Shown: positions 15,467-24,556, counted from the first letter of the stretch. The stretch: DNA of 64,000 nucleotides from Candidatus Pantoea floridensis (GCF_900215435.1 NZ_OCMY01000001.1:806001-870000), one strand, 5' to 3'. Notes: generated from the sequence alone by a model not told the origin. Made by a program: numbers and translations.

Positions 15467-16537
15467 TTAAATATGTTCTAATAAATCATATAGTTGAGAC
15501 ACAACGATTGACTTACCATATCTTCGGTATGTGATTGAATTATCTGCATGTCCTAAGAATGCAGCAGCATAATGCTCCACTACCCCAGCATTTTTTAACT
15601 TGGTGGCAATGTAATGTCGCAGTGAATGAAACTCTGGAACCCCTAATTTTTTGCGATAACCGCTAAACCAGCGGTTGAAGTAGTGGCTGTATGACCCTTT
15701 ATAGAAAGTTAACTGCGGGAACAGTCTACCCTTCTGGTTCTGTACATAGTCCAAAAATCCGATATCTATCAATTTGTTATGAATTGGTATTGTACGTTTA
15801 CTATTCTCCGTTTTGACCACCTGTCCATCATGACGATCATCAATCCTGATGCACCACCTTCCATCATCACTTAATATATCACCATGATATAGTTGACAAA
15901 TTTCGTTAGCTCTCATCCCTGTAAATCGTCCGAGCAAAATAATCCATCTTTTCCAGTCAGGTAAAGTACTAATCCCATTCTCCAGGCGTCCGATCTGAGC
16001 AGAAGTATATGCCTCTCGCTTCTGGGATACTGGCTCGCGATCCTTTTGGAGCAATCCCTCAAAGGGATTCTTAAAATCATAGTCAGTACGGTGTTTCAGC
16101 CATCGGAAAAACCCACTGATTTTCTTAACATATTTGTTCTTTGTAGGAATCGCGACATCCAGCCCGCTAATAAATTCAGCAGCCCTGCTACGCTTAAACA
16201 CCTGATCAGTGAAGCTAAAGTACTTATCAATACAGCGTTTGATAGAAGCAACTTCCCTTTCACAAACTTCACGGCTTTTAAACTCAACGTACTGCTCAGC
16301 ATGAAGTTTTAGCTCGCTAATCGAAAAGTCTGAATGGGAGGATTGGATCAAGTCGATTGTAGTTGTAGAAGTTTCAGTAATCAGCCAAGGGCGATCTGCA
16401 AAGCGTAAAGATCGCTTTGTCGCTTCAGTCTTTGAACGAGTACCTAACGAACGACGAAACTCACGGCGTTTACCACAGGGTAAGACGTTAACTTTCCGGT
16501 AGTACCAGATCCCATGACGGGAGAGCATAAGAGACAT
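15467..16537 (-). CDS. int: Tyrosine recombinase (island integrase)
   Basis: 356 residues. Catalytic residues are visible: Arg209 in FTGMRANEICQL, His304 and Arg307 in HSLRHYIATKL, His330 in LGHADNS and the nucleophile Tyr340 in YRRYGK. The core-binding domain covers about 75-165 (SAM-like helices) and the arm-type N-terminus has WYYRKVNV. The ATG at 16537 lies inside the right inverted repeat, so promoter and first eight codons (MSLMLSRH) also exist at the internal attP copy. TTGATA, 17 bases, TGAAAT in that arm is a plausible promoter. It should integrate and excise the island at ffs and could also invert the two modules bounded by opposed cores. Confidence 0.93.
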   Translation of the reverse strand: MSLMLSRHGIWYYRKVNVLPCGKRREFRRSLGTRSKTEATKRSLRFADRPWLITETSTTTIDLIQSSHSDFSISELKLHAEQYVEFKSREVCEREVASIKRCIDKYFSFTDQVFKRSRAAEFISGLDVAIPTKNKYVKKISGFFRWLKHRTDYDFKNPFEGLLQKDREPVSQKREAYTSAQIGRLENGISTLPDWKRWIILLGRFTGMRANEICQLYHGDILSDDGRWCIRIDDRHDGQVVKTENSKRTIPIHNKLIDIGFLDYVQNQKGRLFPQLTFYKGSYSHYFNRWFSGYRKKLGVPEFHSLRHYIATKLKNAGVVEHYAAAFLGHADNSITYRRYGKSIVVSQLYDLLEHI

Positions 16538-16654
16538 AGTGCAGCCTACTGGTGATACACAGTTTTTGTACCACTAAGGCTATGGGGGAGAGATTTCAGT
16601 ACTTTAGCGTATAGCTATCAAGTACTTACCCTGAAATGGGTGGGGGCCCTGCCA
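16515..16654 (+). repeat. Island right end: arm plus att core, 140-bp inverted-repeat copy 2
   Basis: Reverse complement of 15289-15428 with a single mismatch. It contains the integrase promoter region and start codon and, at 16634-16654, the att core shared with the ffs 3' end. Two AGTACT sites (16598, 16621). Confidence 0.92.
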
Positions 16655-16751
16655 GCTACATCCCGGCACACGCGTCGCCTGCTGCGGCTGCTTCCTTCCG
16701 GATCTGACCGAGTTCACAAGTTAGCGTTGCGGGAGAACCAACAGGGCCCCC
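16638..16751 (-). ncRNA. ffs: 4.5S RNA of the signal recognition particle
   Basis: 114 bases, the length of E. coli 4.5S RNA. On the minus strand it begins GGGGGCCCTGTTGG, contains the conserved apical loop region AGGTCC-like GGTCAGATCCGGAAGGAAGC (Ffh-binding GGAA internal loop), and ends GGCAGGGCCCCCACCC, which pairs with the 5' end. With Ffh it targets membrane proteins co-translationally. The last 17 bases belong to the island att core; since the core is identical, the RNA remains complete after integration. Confidence 0.97.
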
Positions 16752-16922
16752 ATTGACGAACCCTCATTTCGAGAGCACAGGCATTATCAAGTAACACCCT
16801 GGCAATTGCAAGCGCAGGCCGGACAACCGTTGTTTTCTTGCACAAGCACACAGCTAAGCGCTGTTGTCTACCCTTCTGCATGCTAAAGTTTAGCCCTTTC
16901 CTCAATAAAAATAGGTGCGCAC

Positions 16923-17234
16923 ATGAGCGACCAAAACAACTTTTCAGAGCGCGTCTGGCAGATCATTGCGGCCATTCCGGCGGGAAAAGTCACCACTTAT
17001 GGTGATGTGGCGCAGCTGGCAGGATCGCCACGTGCAGCGCGTCAGGTGGGCGGCGTATTACGCCGTTTGCCAGAAGGCAGTAAATTACCCTGGTTTCGCG
17101 TCATCAATCGCCATGGGCGCATTTCACTGCAGGGCGATGACCTGTTTCGTCAGCGTGATGCGCTGGAAGCGGAAGGGATTGAAGTGAGTGATGCTGGGGA
17201 AATCGAATTAGAAAAATATCGGTGGCAAATTTAG
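16923..17234 (+). CDS. atl: Alkyltransferase-like DNA repair protein
   Basis: 103 residues (YbaZ/Atl family). It binds O6-alkylguanine in DNA and flags it for nucleotide excision repair rather than repairing it. Seen: the VTTYGDVAQLAGSPRAARQV helix-turn-helix with the Arg finger (Arg40), and LPWFRVINRHG, where Trp57 stands in place of the catalytic Cys of the PCHR motif of true methyltransferases. The standard neighbour of ffs and ybaY in this order. Confidence 0.95.
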   Translation: MSDQNNFSERVWQIIAAIPAGKVTTYGDVAQLAGSPRAARQVGGVLRRLPEGSKLPWFRVINRHGRISLQGDDLFRQRDALEAEGIEVSDAGEIELEKYRWQI

Positions 17235-17248
17235 TGGTGCTCTATGTC

Positions 17249-17357
17249 GCGCTCAGACCCGCTACCGTTTCGTAAAGCCGCTGTCTCGTCCCTGATCGCT
17301 CGGCACACGCCATCCATGGCGTGTGACGCTTTACTCCACGGCAGCGGGCCTGAGCGC
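17249..17357. repeat. Long imperfect palindrome between atl and ybaY
   Basis: Nested stems: GCGCTCAG/CTGAGCGC outermost (17249-17256, 17350-17357), CCGCTG/CAGCGG, GTAAAGC/GCTTTAC (17272-17278, 17328-17334) and the apex CACACGCCAT-CC-ATGGCGTGTG (17304-17325). It sits between convergent genes and is probably an extragenic palindromic repeat that also stops transcription. Confidence 0.7.
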
Positions 17358-17379
17358 TCGGCCTATGCCATTTGTAAGA

Positions 17380-17937
17380 TTACAAGTTCGTCGGTGCTGG
17401 CACCGAAGCCGATGGCGTAACCTGCGTCGGTGAAGTAGAAGGCACTGTGGTCGCTGCGCCCGGCTGGGTTGGCATTGCGACGTTAGTTACCGGCACCAAC
17501 AGCAGCTCCGCTTTGGTTCCACCCTCATTAATCACCGGTTTCACCGTATCGGTAATAAACGCCAGCTTGCCATCAATCGCAATCGCCGCGCTTAACAGGA
17601 TGCGCGCGTTTGGCTGAATGTCTGCCGGATTAAATGGCAAGATAAACTGGAACGGCGCCTGTTTACCTTCCGTGCGCACCACGCGCTGCGAAAGTACCTT
17701 AGACGGTGCATCAGCCAGCGAAGCATCCGAGAGCGTTACGGTTAGCACCGCATCCGGCGGCAGCGCAATACGTTGGCGGATATACACCGAACCACTGACG
17801 TTAGGCTGCGTGATCGCAGCCTGCTGCCCTGCTACTGCTGAACCCAGCGTAGGTGTTGCCACCGGCTTGCTGTGATCAGCACAACCTGTAATCGCTGCCG
17901 CCAAAGTCATACCGCTAATAACTTGCCAGAGTTTCAT
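17380..17937 (-). CDS. ybaY: YbaY family lipoprotein
   Basis: 185 residues. The lipoprotein signal ends ITGC with lipidation at Cys19, followed by Ala-Asp; Asp at +3 rather than +2 leaves inner or outer membrane sorting open. The middle (about 45-135) is a beta-rich YbaY-type domain (GSVYIRQRIALPPDAVLTVT, then LPFNPADIQPNARILLSAAI). The tail is rich in Pro, Thr and Ser and low in complexity. Function in the envelope is not established. Divergent from tesB, as in E. coli. Confidence 0.9.
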   Translation of the reverse strand: MKLWQVISGMTLAAAITGCADHSKPVATPTLGSAVAGQQAAITQPNVSGSVYIRQRIALPPDAVLTVTLSDASLADAPSKVLSQRVVRTEGKQAPFQFILPFNPADIQPNARILLSAAIAIDGKLAFITDTVKPVINEGGTKAELLLVPVTNVAMPTQPGAATTVPSTSPTQVTPSASVPAPTNL

Positions 17938-18140
17938 CGATGTCGTCTCCTTGTGAACATATGATTATCGGCGGTGAATATGTTGGGTAGCTTTTCAGCC
18001 GCCGAATGTCCTTAATTCTGGCACAAAAATCGGCATTGCGCCCAAAGCCGCCAGCAGCTTGCTGAAATCGCGGCAAAATCATTGACGGAAACTGGTCGGA
18101 TCTTTCACACTGACGCGAAAGACACACTGAGGAATCCGCA

Positions 18141-19004
18141 ATGAGCCAGGCACTGCACAACCTGCTTAATTTATTGAATCTGGAAAAACTGGAAGAAGGC
18201 CTGTTTCGGGGTCAGAGCGAAGATCTTGGGCTACGCCAGGTGTTTGGTGGCCAGGTGGTGGGTCAGGCGCTGTACGCCGCAAAACAAACGGTGCCTGAAG
18301 AACGCATCATCCACTCTTTTCACAGTTACTTCTTGCGGCCTGGCGATAGCCATAAAGCTATCATTTATGATGTTGAAACGCTGCGTGACGGTAAAAGCTT
18401 CAGCGCTCGCCGCGTAAGTGCGGTACAGAATGGTCAGCCGATCTTTTACATGACGGCCTCATTCCAGGCGCCCGAAAGTGGTTTCGAACATCAAAACAGC
18501 ATGCCGCAGGTGCCGGGCCCGGAAAATCTCCCCTCGGAACAAGACTTAGCGAAAAAGCTGGCCGCGCACTTGCCGCTCAAGCTGAAAGAAAAATTCCTCG
18601 CCGAACGTCCACTCGATATCCGCCCCGTGCAGATTCACAACCCGCTAAAAGGGCACGTTGACGAACCGGTTCGCCAGGTGTGGATCCGCGCCAACGGCGA
18701 GCTGCCAGAAGATCGCCGTATTCACCAATACTTGCTGGGTTATGCTTCCGATCTCAACTTCTTACCCGTTGCTCTGCAGCCGCACGGCAAAGGCTTCCTT
18801 GAGGCCGATATGCAAGTCGCCACCATCGATCACTCTATGTGGTTCCATCGCCCGTTCGACTTATCAGAATGGCTGCTGTACAGCGTGGTAAGTACCTCTG
18901 CGTCCAGCGCACGGGGCTTTGTGCGCGGTGAATTTTACAAGCAGGATGGCACCCTTGTGGCAACCACGGTACAGGAAGGCGTGATGCGCCAACGCGACGC
19001 ATAA
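18141..19004 (+). CDS. tesB: Acyl-CoA thioesterase II
   Basis: 287 residues, almost exactly the E. coli TesB length. Double hotdog fold: the first half has [20 protein letters not shown] and [11 protein letters not shown], the second half [13 protein letters not shown] and [13 protein letters not shown]. It hydrolyses medium- and long-chain acyl-CoA to free acid and CoA in the cytoplasm, possibly relieving CoA sequestration. The ATG follows a GAGGAATCC ribosome site. Convergent with amtB across a terminator hairpin. Confidence 0.96.
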   Translation: MSQALHNLLNLLNLEKLEEGLFRGQSEDLGLRQVFGGQVVGQALYAAKQTVPEERIIHSFHSYFLRPGDSHKAIIYDVETLRDGKSFSARRVSAVQNGQPIFYMTASFQAPESGFEHQNSMPQVPGPENLPSEQDLAKKLAAHLPLKLKEKFLAERPLDIRPVQIHNPLKGHVDEPVRQVWIRANGELPEDRRIHQYLLGYASDLNFLPVALQPHGKGFLEADMQVATIDHSMWFHRPFDLSEWLLYSVVSTSASSARGFVRGEFYKQDGTLVATTVQEGVMRQRDA

Positions 19005-19008
19005 AAAA

Positions 19009-19035
19009 GGGGCGAAATCATCGCCCCTTGTACTT
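19009..19035. terminator. Bidirectional terminator between tesB and amtB
   Basis: GGGGCGA-AATCA-TCGCCCC stem flanked by an A run on one side and a T-rich stretch on the other, between convergent genes. Confidence 0.75.
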
Positions 19036-19074
19036 TTTATAGTTTTAGCGCACTGCTCTTCTTCAGCCCGATAC

Positions 19075-20364
19075 TTACTGGTTGTAAGCGTTCTCGCCGT
19101 GGCTGTTCACATCCAAACCTTCACGTTCCTGATCTTCCGGAACACGCAGGCCAACAATCATATCCGCCAGTTTGAAGCCGATAAAGGCAACAACTGCGGT
19201 CCAGACGATGGTTACACCAACGCTGAACAACTGCACCCAAACCTGATGTCCCATGGTCACGCCTTCTGCGTAGCCCACGCCGCCCAGTGAAGAGGAGGCA
19301 AATACACCCGTCAGGATACAGCCGAGGATACCGCATACGCCGTGCACACCGAACACATCACACGGGTCATCAACGCGCAGCCATCTTTTCAGCGTCGTCA
19401 CGCCCCACAGACCGGCTAAGCCACCCGCCAGGCCGATGATCAGCGCGCCGCCGACACCAACGTAACCACAGGCAGGAGTAATCGCCACCAGGCCCGCGAT
19501 GAAACCTGAGCACGCACCCAACAGAGAAGGTTTACCACGCACCGCCCACTCGCCAAACACCCACGACAAAACAGCGCCCGCAGTTGCCACTACGGTATTC
19601 AGGAAGGCCAGCGCAGCGATTTCGTTCGCAGAGGAAGCTGAACCGGCATTAAAACCAAACCAACCGACGTACAGGATCGCAGTACCGAGGAACACCATCG
19701 GCAGGTTATGCGGTTTGAACGCTTCTTTACCGAACCCTGCACGCTTGCCAACCAGGTAAGCCCCCACCAAACCAGCAACTGCGGCATTGATATGGACAAC
19801 GGTACCACCTGCAAAATCGAGCGCGCCATCTTGTGCCAGCAAGCCACCCGCCCACACCATGTGTGCGATTGGCAGATAAGCCAGCGTCAACCACACGACG
19901 ACGAAAATCAGCACCGCAGAGAAGCGAATACGTTCTGCCAGGGCGCCCACAATCAGGCCGACGGTGATACAGGCAAATGATGCCTGGAAAGCCACGTGAA
20001 TATATTGGTAGAAACTGCCCATCACGGCTTTCAGCTCAATATTCTTCAGCATCGCCCACTGGAAGTTCCCGAAGAAGGCGTTGCCTTCACTGAAGGCCAG
20101 TGAGTAGCCATAAATCACCCACAGCACGCATACCAGCGAGAAAGTCACGGCAACCTGGGTCAGCATGGAGAGCACGTTCTTACCGCGGATCAAACCGCCG
20201 TAGAACAAAGCGATACCCGGAATGGACATGAACAGTACCAGCGCGGTACAGATCATCATAAAGGCATTATCGGCTTTATCGGCTACGGCAGGCGCGGCCG
20301 CCATGGCCAGCGAGGGTAACAGCGCGAGGCTGGTGAGGCCCAACTTCGTCATTACTTTATTCAT
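19075..20364 (-). CDS. amtB: Ammonium transporter AmtB
   Basis: 429 residues from the ATG at 20364, chosen because GGAAAGAA precedes it and it gives the signal peptide MNKVMTKLGLTSLALLPSLA; an earlier ATG adds six residues. Eleven membrane helices follow. The channel histidine pair is visible in LPIAHMVWAGG and FGVHGVCGILG. It imports ammonium as a trimer and is blocked by GlnK when nitrogen is plentiful. It lies 33 bases after glnK in the same sigma-54 operon. Confidence 0.96.
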   Translation of the reverse strand: MNKVMTKLGLTSLALLPSLAMAAAPAVADKADNAFMMICTALVLFMSIPGIALFYGGLIRGKNVLSMLTQVAVTFSLVCVLWVIYGYSLAFSEGNAFFGNFQWAMLKNIELKAVMGSFYQYIHVAFQASFACITVGLIVGALAERIRFSAVLIFVVVWLTLAYLPIAHMVWAGGLLAQDGALDFAGGTVVHINAAVAGLVGAYLVGKRAGFGKEAFKPHNLPMVFLGTAILYVGWFGFNAGSASSANEIAALAFLNTVVATAGAVLSWVFGEWAVRGKPSLLGACSGFIAGLVAITPACGYVGVGGALIIGLAGGLAGLWGVTTLKRWLRVDDPCDVFGVHGVCGILGCILTGVFASSSLGGVGYAEGVTMGHQVWVQLFSVGVTIVWTAVVAFIGFKLADMIVGLRVPEDQEREGLDVNSHGENAYNQ

Positions 20365-20397
20365 TTCTTTCCATCCCATCACAATTCAGAGCCCCAG

Positions 20398-20736
20398 TTA
20401 CAGTGCTGCTTCGTCGGTCTCGCCGGTGCGAATACGAATGACGCGCTGCAGTTCCGCGACGAAAATCTTGCCGTCGCCAATTTTGCCGGTATAAGCGGCT
20501 TTGCTGATGACATCGACCACTTCGTCGAGTTGATCGTCCGCAATAGCGATATCAATTTTTACTTTTGGCAGGAAGTTAACGCTGTACTCGGCACCGCGAT
20601 AAAGCTCTGCGTGACCTTTCTGGCGACCAAAACCTTTAACTTCGGTCACTGTCAGTCCCTGAATGCCAATAGAGGATAAGGCTTCACGCACGTCCTCCAG
20701 CTTAAATGGTTTGATTACCACGGTAACCAGCTTCAT
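20398..20736 (-). CDS. glnK: Nitrogen regulatory PII protein GlnK
   Basis: 112 residues, standard PII length, starting MKLVTVVIKPFKLEDVREAL after GGAGGGGAACGT. The T-loop YRGAEYSVNFLPK carries the uridylylated Tyr51. GlnK senses 2-oxoglutarate, ATP and ADP, binds AmtB to stop ammonium uptake, and adjusts NtrB and GlnE activity. The order glnK-amtB, with a sigma-54 promoter and a likely NtrC site upstream, is the classic nitrogen-starvation operon. Confidence 0.97.
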   Translation of the reverse strand: MKLVTVVIKPFKLEDVREALSSIGIQGLTVTEVKGFGRQKGHAELYRGAEYSVNFLPKVKIDIAIADDQLDEVVDVISKAAYTGKIGDGKIFVAELQRVIRIRTGETDEAAL

Positions 20737-20791
20737 ACGTTCCCCTCCGGATAAGAAATTGAGTGAGTCTTCGCGGACACGTAGGGATATA

Positions 20792-20807
20792 AGCAAAGGC
20801 TGTGCCA
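20792..20807 (-). promoter_or_regulatory. Sigma-54 promoter of glnK-amtB
   Basis: On the minus strand TGGCACAGCCTTTGCT matches the -24/-12 consensus TGGCAC-N5-TTGCW at every conserved position, 55 bases before the glnK ATG. Confidence 0.93.
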
Positions 20808-20914
20808 TAAATAAAAAAAGTGGAATGTCAGTAGAATAGGCGCGCTGCATCACGCTTCGTTATGTGAAGCGCGACGCAACTTTGGCAGAGGGAAAGAGTA
20901 AGGTGTTGCAAAGT

Positions 20915-20931
20915 TGCACTGTTCTGGTGCC
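20915..20931. promoter_or_regulatory. Probable NtrC site upstream of glnK
   Basis: TGCACTGTTCTGGTGCC resembles the NtrC dyad (TGCACCANNNTGGTGCA) and lies about 110 bases upstream of the sigma-54 promoter, the usual enhancer distance. Confidence 0.7.
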
Positions 20932-20995
20932 TGCAGCCTCAAAGCAGTGCATCAATACAGAACATTCCGATAAAACTGTGCAAAAAAGGTGCAAG

Positions 20996-22771
20996 TCACC
21001 CTTCAGCATGTACGGGAATGCCCGCTGCGAGTTCATCGCCAGCCTGCTGCAGCTGATACATTTGCCAATAACGTCCCTGCTGAGCCAGCAATTCAGTATG
21101 CGTACCGCGCTCAACCACCTGTCCACGGTGCAGCACTAAAATCTGGTCGGCTTCCGTGATGGTGGAAAGCCGGTGTGCAATCACCACCAACGTACTGTGC
21201 TGCCGCAGAGCGCGTAATGCGTGTTGAATCGCTTGCTCAGTCCCGGAATCGATATTGGCAGTGGCTTCATCAAGGATCAGAATCTGCGGCAATGACACCA
21301 GCACGCGCGCCAGTGCCAGCAGCTGTTTCTGTCCAACCGAGAGGTTATTGCCCTGCTCGCCAAGGCGCGTGTAAATCCCATCAGACATGCTGCGCGCCAG
21401 CGGTGCCAGCTGCACGGTTTCCAGCGCTTGCCACACTTGCTCTTCTGGGATGTCGCGCCCTAAGCGGACGTTGGCCAGCAACGAATCTGCCAGCACCACC
21501 GGATCCTGCTGCACCATGGCGATGCTTTGGCGCAGGGCTGCGTGTGATAGCTGCGGCAGCGGACGACCATCCAGTTCGATAGTGCCGCGTGTTACCGGAT
21601 AATAGCCCATTAACAGGTTGGCTAAGGTACTTTTCCCGCTGCCGGTATGCCCAACCAGCGCCACAAAATTGCGCGCCGGCACGTCAAGATTAATATTGCT
21701 CAGTACGTCGCGGTTATCACGATAAGCAAAGCTCACATCGCGCAGGGAAATCTCTCCTGACGCCAGCGGCCGATCATCTGCGCCGTAGCCTTGCTGCACG
21801 GCATCCATCAGTTCAAAAATGCGTTCGCCTGATACCACCGCCTGTTGCAGCATCGACTGCTGCGTGGTTAATTCAATCAAGGGTTCATTGAGTCGGCCAA
21901 GATACGTGATGAACGCATAAAGCACGCCAACCTCAAACACGCCCGGCGTGGCGAAGCTAAACAGCATCAACAAACCGCACAGAATCATGGCGGAGAACAA
22001 GCTCAGCAACGGACGCAACAGAAAACCGTCCAGCCGCAGCGTTTCCATCCGCGCCAGATAGTGCGAACGACTCGCTTCGCCCATGCGCTCACCAAACCGT
22101 GCCTGCTGGCGAAACTGTTGGATCACGCTCATGCCGTTGATCACTTCATTGAAACCGTTATTGATGTCGGCCAGATAGCTGCGCACGCGTCGGGCAATTG
22201 GCGTACTGAAGCGTTGATAAATCATCATCACCGTCAGCACCAGCGGGAAAATCACCAGTGCCACCAGCGCCATACGCCAATCAAGCGAGAACATCGCCAC
22301 CAGCATCGCACCAATCAGCGCAGCAGCACGCAATACGGTGGCGACCACGGTGACGTAAAGATCTTTGATCACTTCGGTGTCATTAGTGACGCGCGAGATT
22401 ATTTGTCCAACCGGCTGCGTATCAAAAGCGCTGAGCGGTTGACGCAGCGCCGCGTTCATCACATCAACGCGCAGTTGCTGCACTACGCCAATGGCCGCAC
22501 GGTTAAACAGCAGCGCCTGAAAATAGTGCAAACCGGCCGCCAGCAATTGCAGCAGAACGAAGCTCACCAGCAGCCCAGCCGCAATCCCCCACGGCATCTG
22601 ATGTTTCGCCACCAGATTATCGATAAAGTAGCTGACCAGCACGGGCCCCGTAACTTCCGCAGCAGCTGCAATCCACAGCATTCCTACTGCCAGCCACAGC
22701 GATTTACGCCACGGTTTGCCGTACGCCAGTAATCGTTTCAGCGTTGGCCATAAACGTTGTGATTTAGCCAC
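20996..22771 (-). CDS. mdlB: ABC transporter MdlB (half-transporter)
   Basis: 591 residues from a GTG at 22771. The GTG has AAGGAG six bases upstream and overlaps the mdlA stop by eight bases (GTGGCTAA); an ATG ten codons earlier has no such site. Six membrane helices come first (about 1-310), then the nucleotide-binding domain with Walker [10 protein letters not shown], signature LSVGQKQLL and Walker [13 protein letters not shown]. It should form a heterodimeric exporter with MdlA. Substrate is unknown in E. coli; the family exports drugs and lipids. Confidence 0.93.
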   Translation of the reverse strand: MAKSQRLWPTLKRLLAYGKPWRKSLWLAVGMLWIAAAAEVTGPVLVSYFIDNLVAKHQMPWGIAAGLLVSFVLLQLLAAGLHYFQALLFNRAAIGVVQQLRVDVMNAALRQPLSAFDTQPVGQIISRVTNDTEVIKDLYVTVVATVLRAAALIGAMLVAMFSLDWRMALVALVIFPLVLTVMMIYQRFSTPIARRVRSYLADINNGFNEVINGMSVIQQFRQQARFGERMGEASRSHYLARMETLRLDGFLLRPLLSLFSAMILCGLLMLFSFATPGVFEVGVLYAFITYLGRLNEPLIELTTQQSMLQQAVVSGERIFELMDAVQQGYGADDRPLASGEISLRDVSFAYRDNRDVLSNINLDVPARNFVALVGHTGSGKSTLANLLMGYYPVTRGTIELDGRPLPQLSHAALRQSIAMVQQDPVVLADSLLANVRLGRDIPEEQVWQALETVQLAPLARSMSDGIYTRLGEQGNNLSVGQKQLLALARVLVSLPQILILDEATANIDSGTEQAIQHALRALRQHSTLVVIAHRLSTITEADQILVLHRGQVVERGTHTELLAQQGRYWQMYQLQQAGDELAAGIPVHAEG

Positions 22772-24533
22772 GGCGTGCTCCTTCTGCCACTTCATCCTCA
22801 TCTAATGCGGCTTCTAGCTGCTGATAGCGGTACATATCGCGATACCAGCCCTCTTTGGCTGTTAAGGTGTCATGATCGCCACGCTGCGCCACCGCGCCAT
22901 GCTGCAGCACCAGAATTTCACTGGCCTCGGTCAGCGCCGACAAACGGTGCGCACTGATAATTAACGTGCGGCCTTTTCCCCACTGACGCAGGTTATGCAG
23001 GATGTCATGTTCCGTGCGACCATCAACCGCCGACAGCGCATCATCAAGAATCAGGATTTCGGCATTCAGCAACAGTGCACGCGCAATTGAGATGCGCTGC
23101 TTCTGTCCACCAGACAGCATCACGCCGCGCTCGCCCACTTCGGTTTCATAACCTTGGGGCAGGCGTAGAATATCGTCATGCACGCAGGCCATTTTCGCCA
23201 CTTGTTCCAGCTCTTGCTGCGTGGCATTTGGGCGACCGAGCGCCAGATTATTGGCAATGGTGTCGGAGAACAGAAATGGCGTTTGACTCACCACCGCCAA
23301 ACGACTGCGCCAGCTATCAAGCCGTAGCTGCTGCAGCGGGGTATTGTGATAGCGAATATCTCCCTGGTCGATATCGAAATGACGCTGAATCAGGCTCAGC
23401 AACGTACTCTTGCCGCACCCGGTTGGGCCACATAAACCGAGCATCTGGCCCGGTTTTAGCTGGAAGTTAATATGGCTGAGAACGGCGCCGGAACTGGCTG
23501 GATAGCGAAATTCGCGGATCGCGACGTGCAGATCGCCGGGGTCGGCGGGCAACACTCTCTGTCCATCCTCAACCGCAGGCACTTCTGCCAGCAGCGAGCG
23601 AATGCGACTCCATGCCGCGCTACCGCGCTCAACAATATTGATCATCCAGGCCAGCGCCAGCATTGGCCAAATCATCAGACCGAGATACATCACGAAGCTG
23701 GTGAGCTGACCGAGCGTTAAACTGCCGTTCCACACCATCCAGCCGCCGCCGGCGATCGCCAGCAGATTGGATATCCCGACCGCAATATAGATGGTGGGAT
23801 CGAAACGCGCATCGACGCGCGCCACATGCAGGTTTTTCTTGCCGGTATCCGCGGCAATGTCTGAAAACTGTTGCGACTGATGATCTTCCAGGCCAAAGGC
23901 TTTGATCATGCGAATACTGGTCAGGCTTTCCTGAGTTTGATCGTTGAGGCTGGAAAACGCCGCCTGGGCGACTTTGAAGCGCTGATGCAAACGGGCGCCA
24001 TCTTTCTGAATGACGAACGCCATAATCGGCATCGGTACCAGTGCCAGCAGCGTAAGCTGCCAGCTGATTTGCGTGCTCATCACCGCCAGCACCACCAGCC
24101 CCATCACCAAAGAATCCACCAGCGTCAGCACGCCTTCACCCGCAGCAAAAACAACGCGATCAACATCATTGGTGGCACGCGCGATAAGATCGCCAGTGCG
24201 GTGGCGCAGATAAAATGCCGGATGCTGACGACTGAGTTGACGATAGAAATCCTCACGCAGTTCCACCGCCAGCTGATAGGAGGCCCCGAATAGCAGCACG
24301 CGCCAGACGTAACGCAGCAAATAGACCACAACAGCCGTCACCAGCATGATGCCGATCCACATGAAGATCTGCCCTGCGTCCAGAGTATGCTGTGTCACGC
24401 CATCGACAATCACGCCCACCACATGCGGTGGCAGCAATTGCAGAAGCGCAATCACAATCAGCAAGCTGACGGCACCTAAATACCGCCGCCACTCGCGCAA
24501 GAAATACCAACTTAACTGACTGAATAATCGCAC
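22764..24533 (-). CDS. mdlA: ABC transporter MdlA (half-transporter)
   Basis: 589 residues. Six-helix membrane domain (about 15-300), then ATPase domain with Walker [10 protein letters not shown], signature LSGGQKQRI and Walker [13 protein letters not shown]. Its Walker B is followed by Asp-Ala where MdlB has Glu-Ala, so one site of the heterodimer is probably catalytically weak, a common feature of asymmetric ABC exporters. Translationally coupled to mdlB and 23 bases downstream of decR, with which it may be co-transcribed. Confidence 0.94.
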   Translation of the reverse strand: MRLFSQLSWYFLREWRRYLGAVSLLIVIALLQLLPPHVVGVIVDGVTQHTLDAGQIFMWIGIMLVTAVVVYLLRYVWRVLLFGASYQLAVELREDFYRQLSRQHPAFYLRHRTGDLIARATNDVDRVVFAAGEGVLTLVDSLVMGLVVLAVMSTQISWQLTLLALVPMPIMAFVIQKDGARLHQRFKVAQAAFSSLNDQTQESLTSIRMIKAFGLEDHQSQQFSDIAADTGKKNLHVARVDARFDPTIYIAVGISNLLAIAGGGWMVWNGSLTLGQLTSFVMYLGLMIWPMLALAWMINIVERGSAAWSRIRSLLAEVPAVEDGQRVLPADPGDLHVAIREFRYPASSGAVLSHINFQLKPGQMLGLCGPTGCGKSTLLSLIQRHFDIDQGDIRYHNTPLQQLRLDSWRSRLAVVSQTPFLFSDTIANNLALGRPNATQQELEQVAKMACVHDDILRLPQGYETEVGERGVMLSGGQKQRISIARALLLNAEILILDDALSAVDGRTEHDILHNLRQWGKGRTLIISAHRLSALTEASEILVLQHGAVAQRGDHDTLTAKEGWYRDMYRYQQLEAALDEDEVAEGARRG

Positions 24534-24556
24534 AAGACTGTCTCTTTATGTGCCCG

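Larger units (their letters stand above)
6077..16654. mobile_element. Integrated genomic island at the 3' end of ffs
   Basis: About 10.6 kb of AT-rich DNA between direct 21-bp copies of AAATGGGTGGGGGCCCTGCC+A at 6077-6097 and 16634-16654. The second copy is the 3' end of the 4.5S RNA gene, so integration used that end as attB and left the RNA gene whole. The integrase is encoded at the ffs-proximal end and reads away from ffs. A third, inverted core lies inside at 15289-15309 within a full attP-like sequence. Genes on both sides are ordinary chromosomal neighbours, so excision would restore hha-ffs. ffs is a target for islands in enterobacteria to my knowledge; the inverted internal site is not something I recognise. 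Confidence 0.9.

Noticed and set aside
6077..16654. Island considered as a prophage
   Set aside because: No capsid, tail, terminase, lysis or phage replication gene is visible; only recombinases and small cargo genes.
16714..16905. Minus-strand 63-codon frame overlapping the 5' end of ffs
   Set aside because: The DNA is the 4.5S RNA gene and its promoter; no ribosome site or family pattern.
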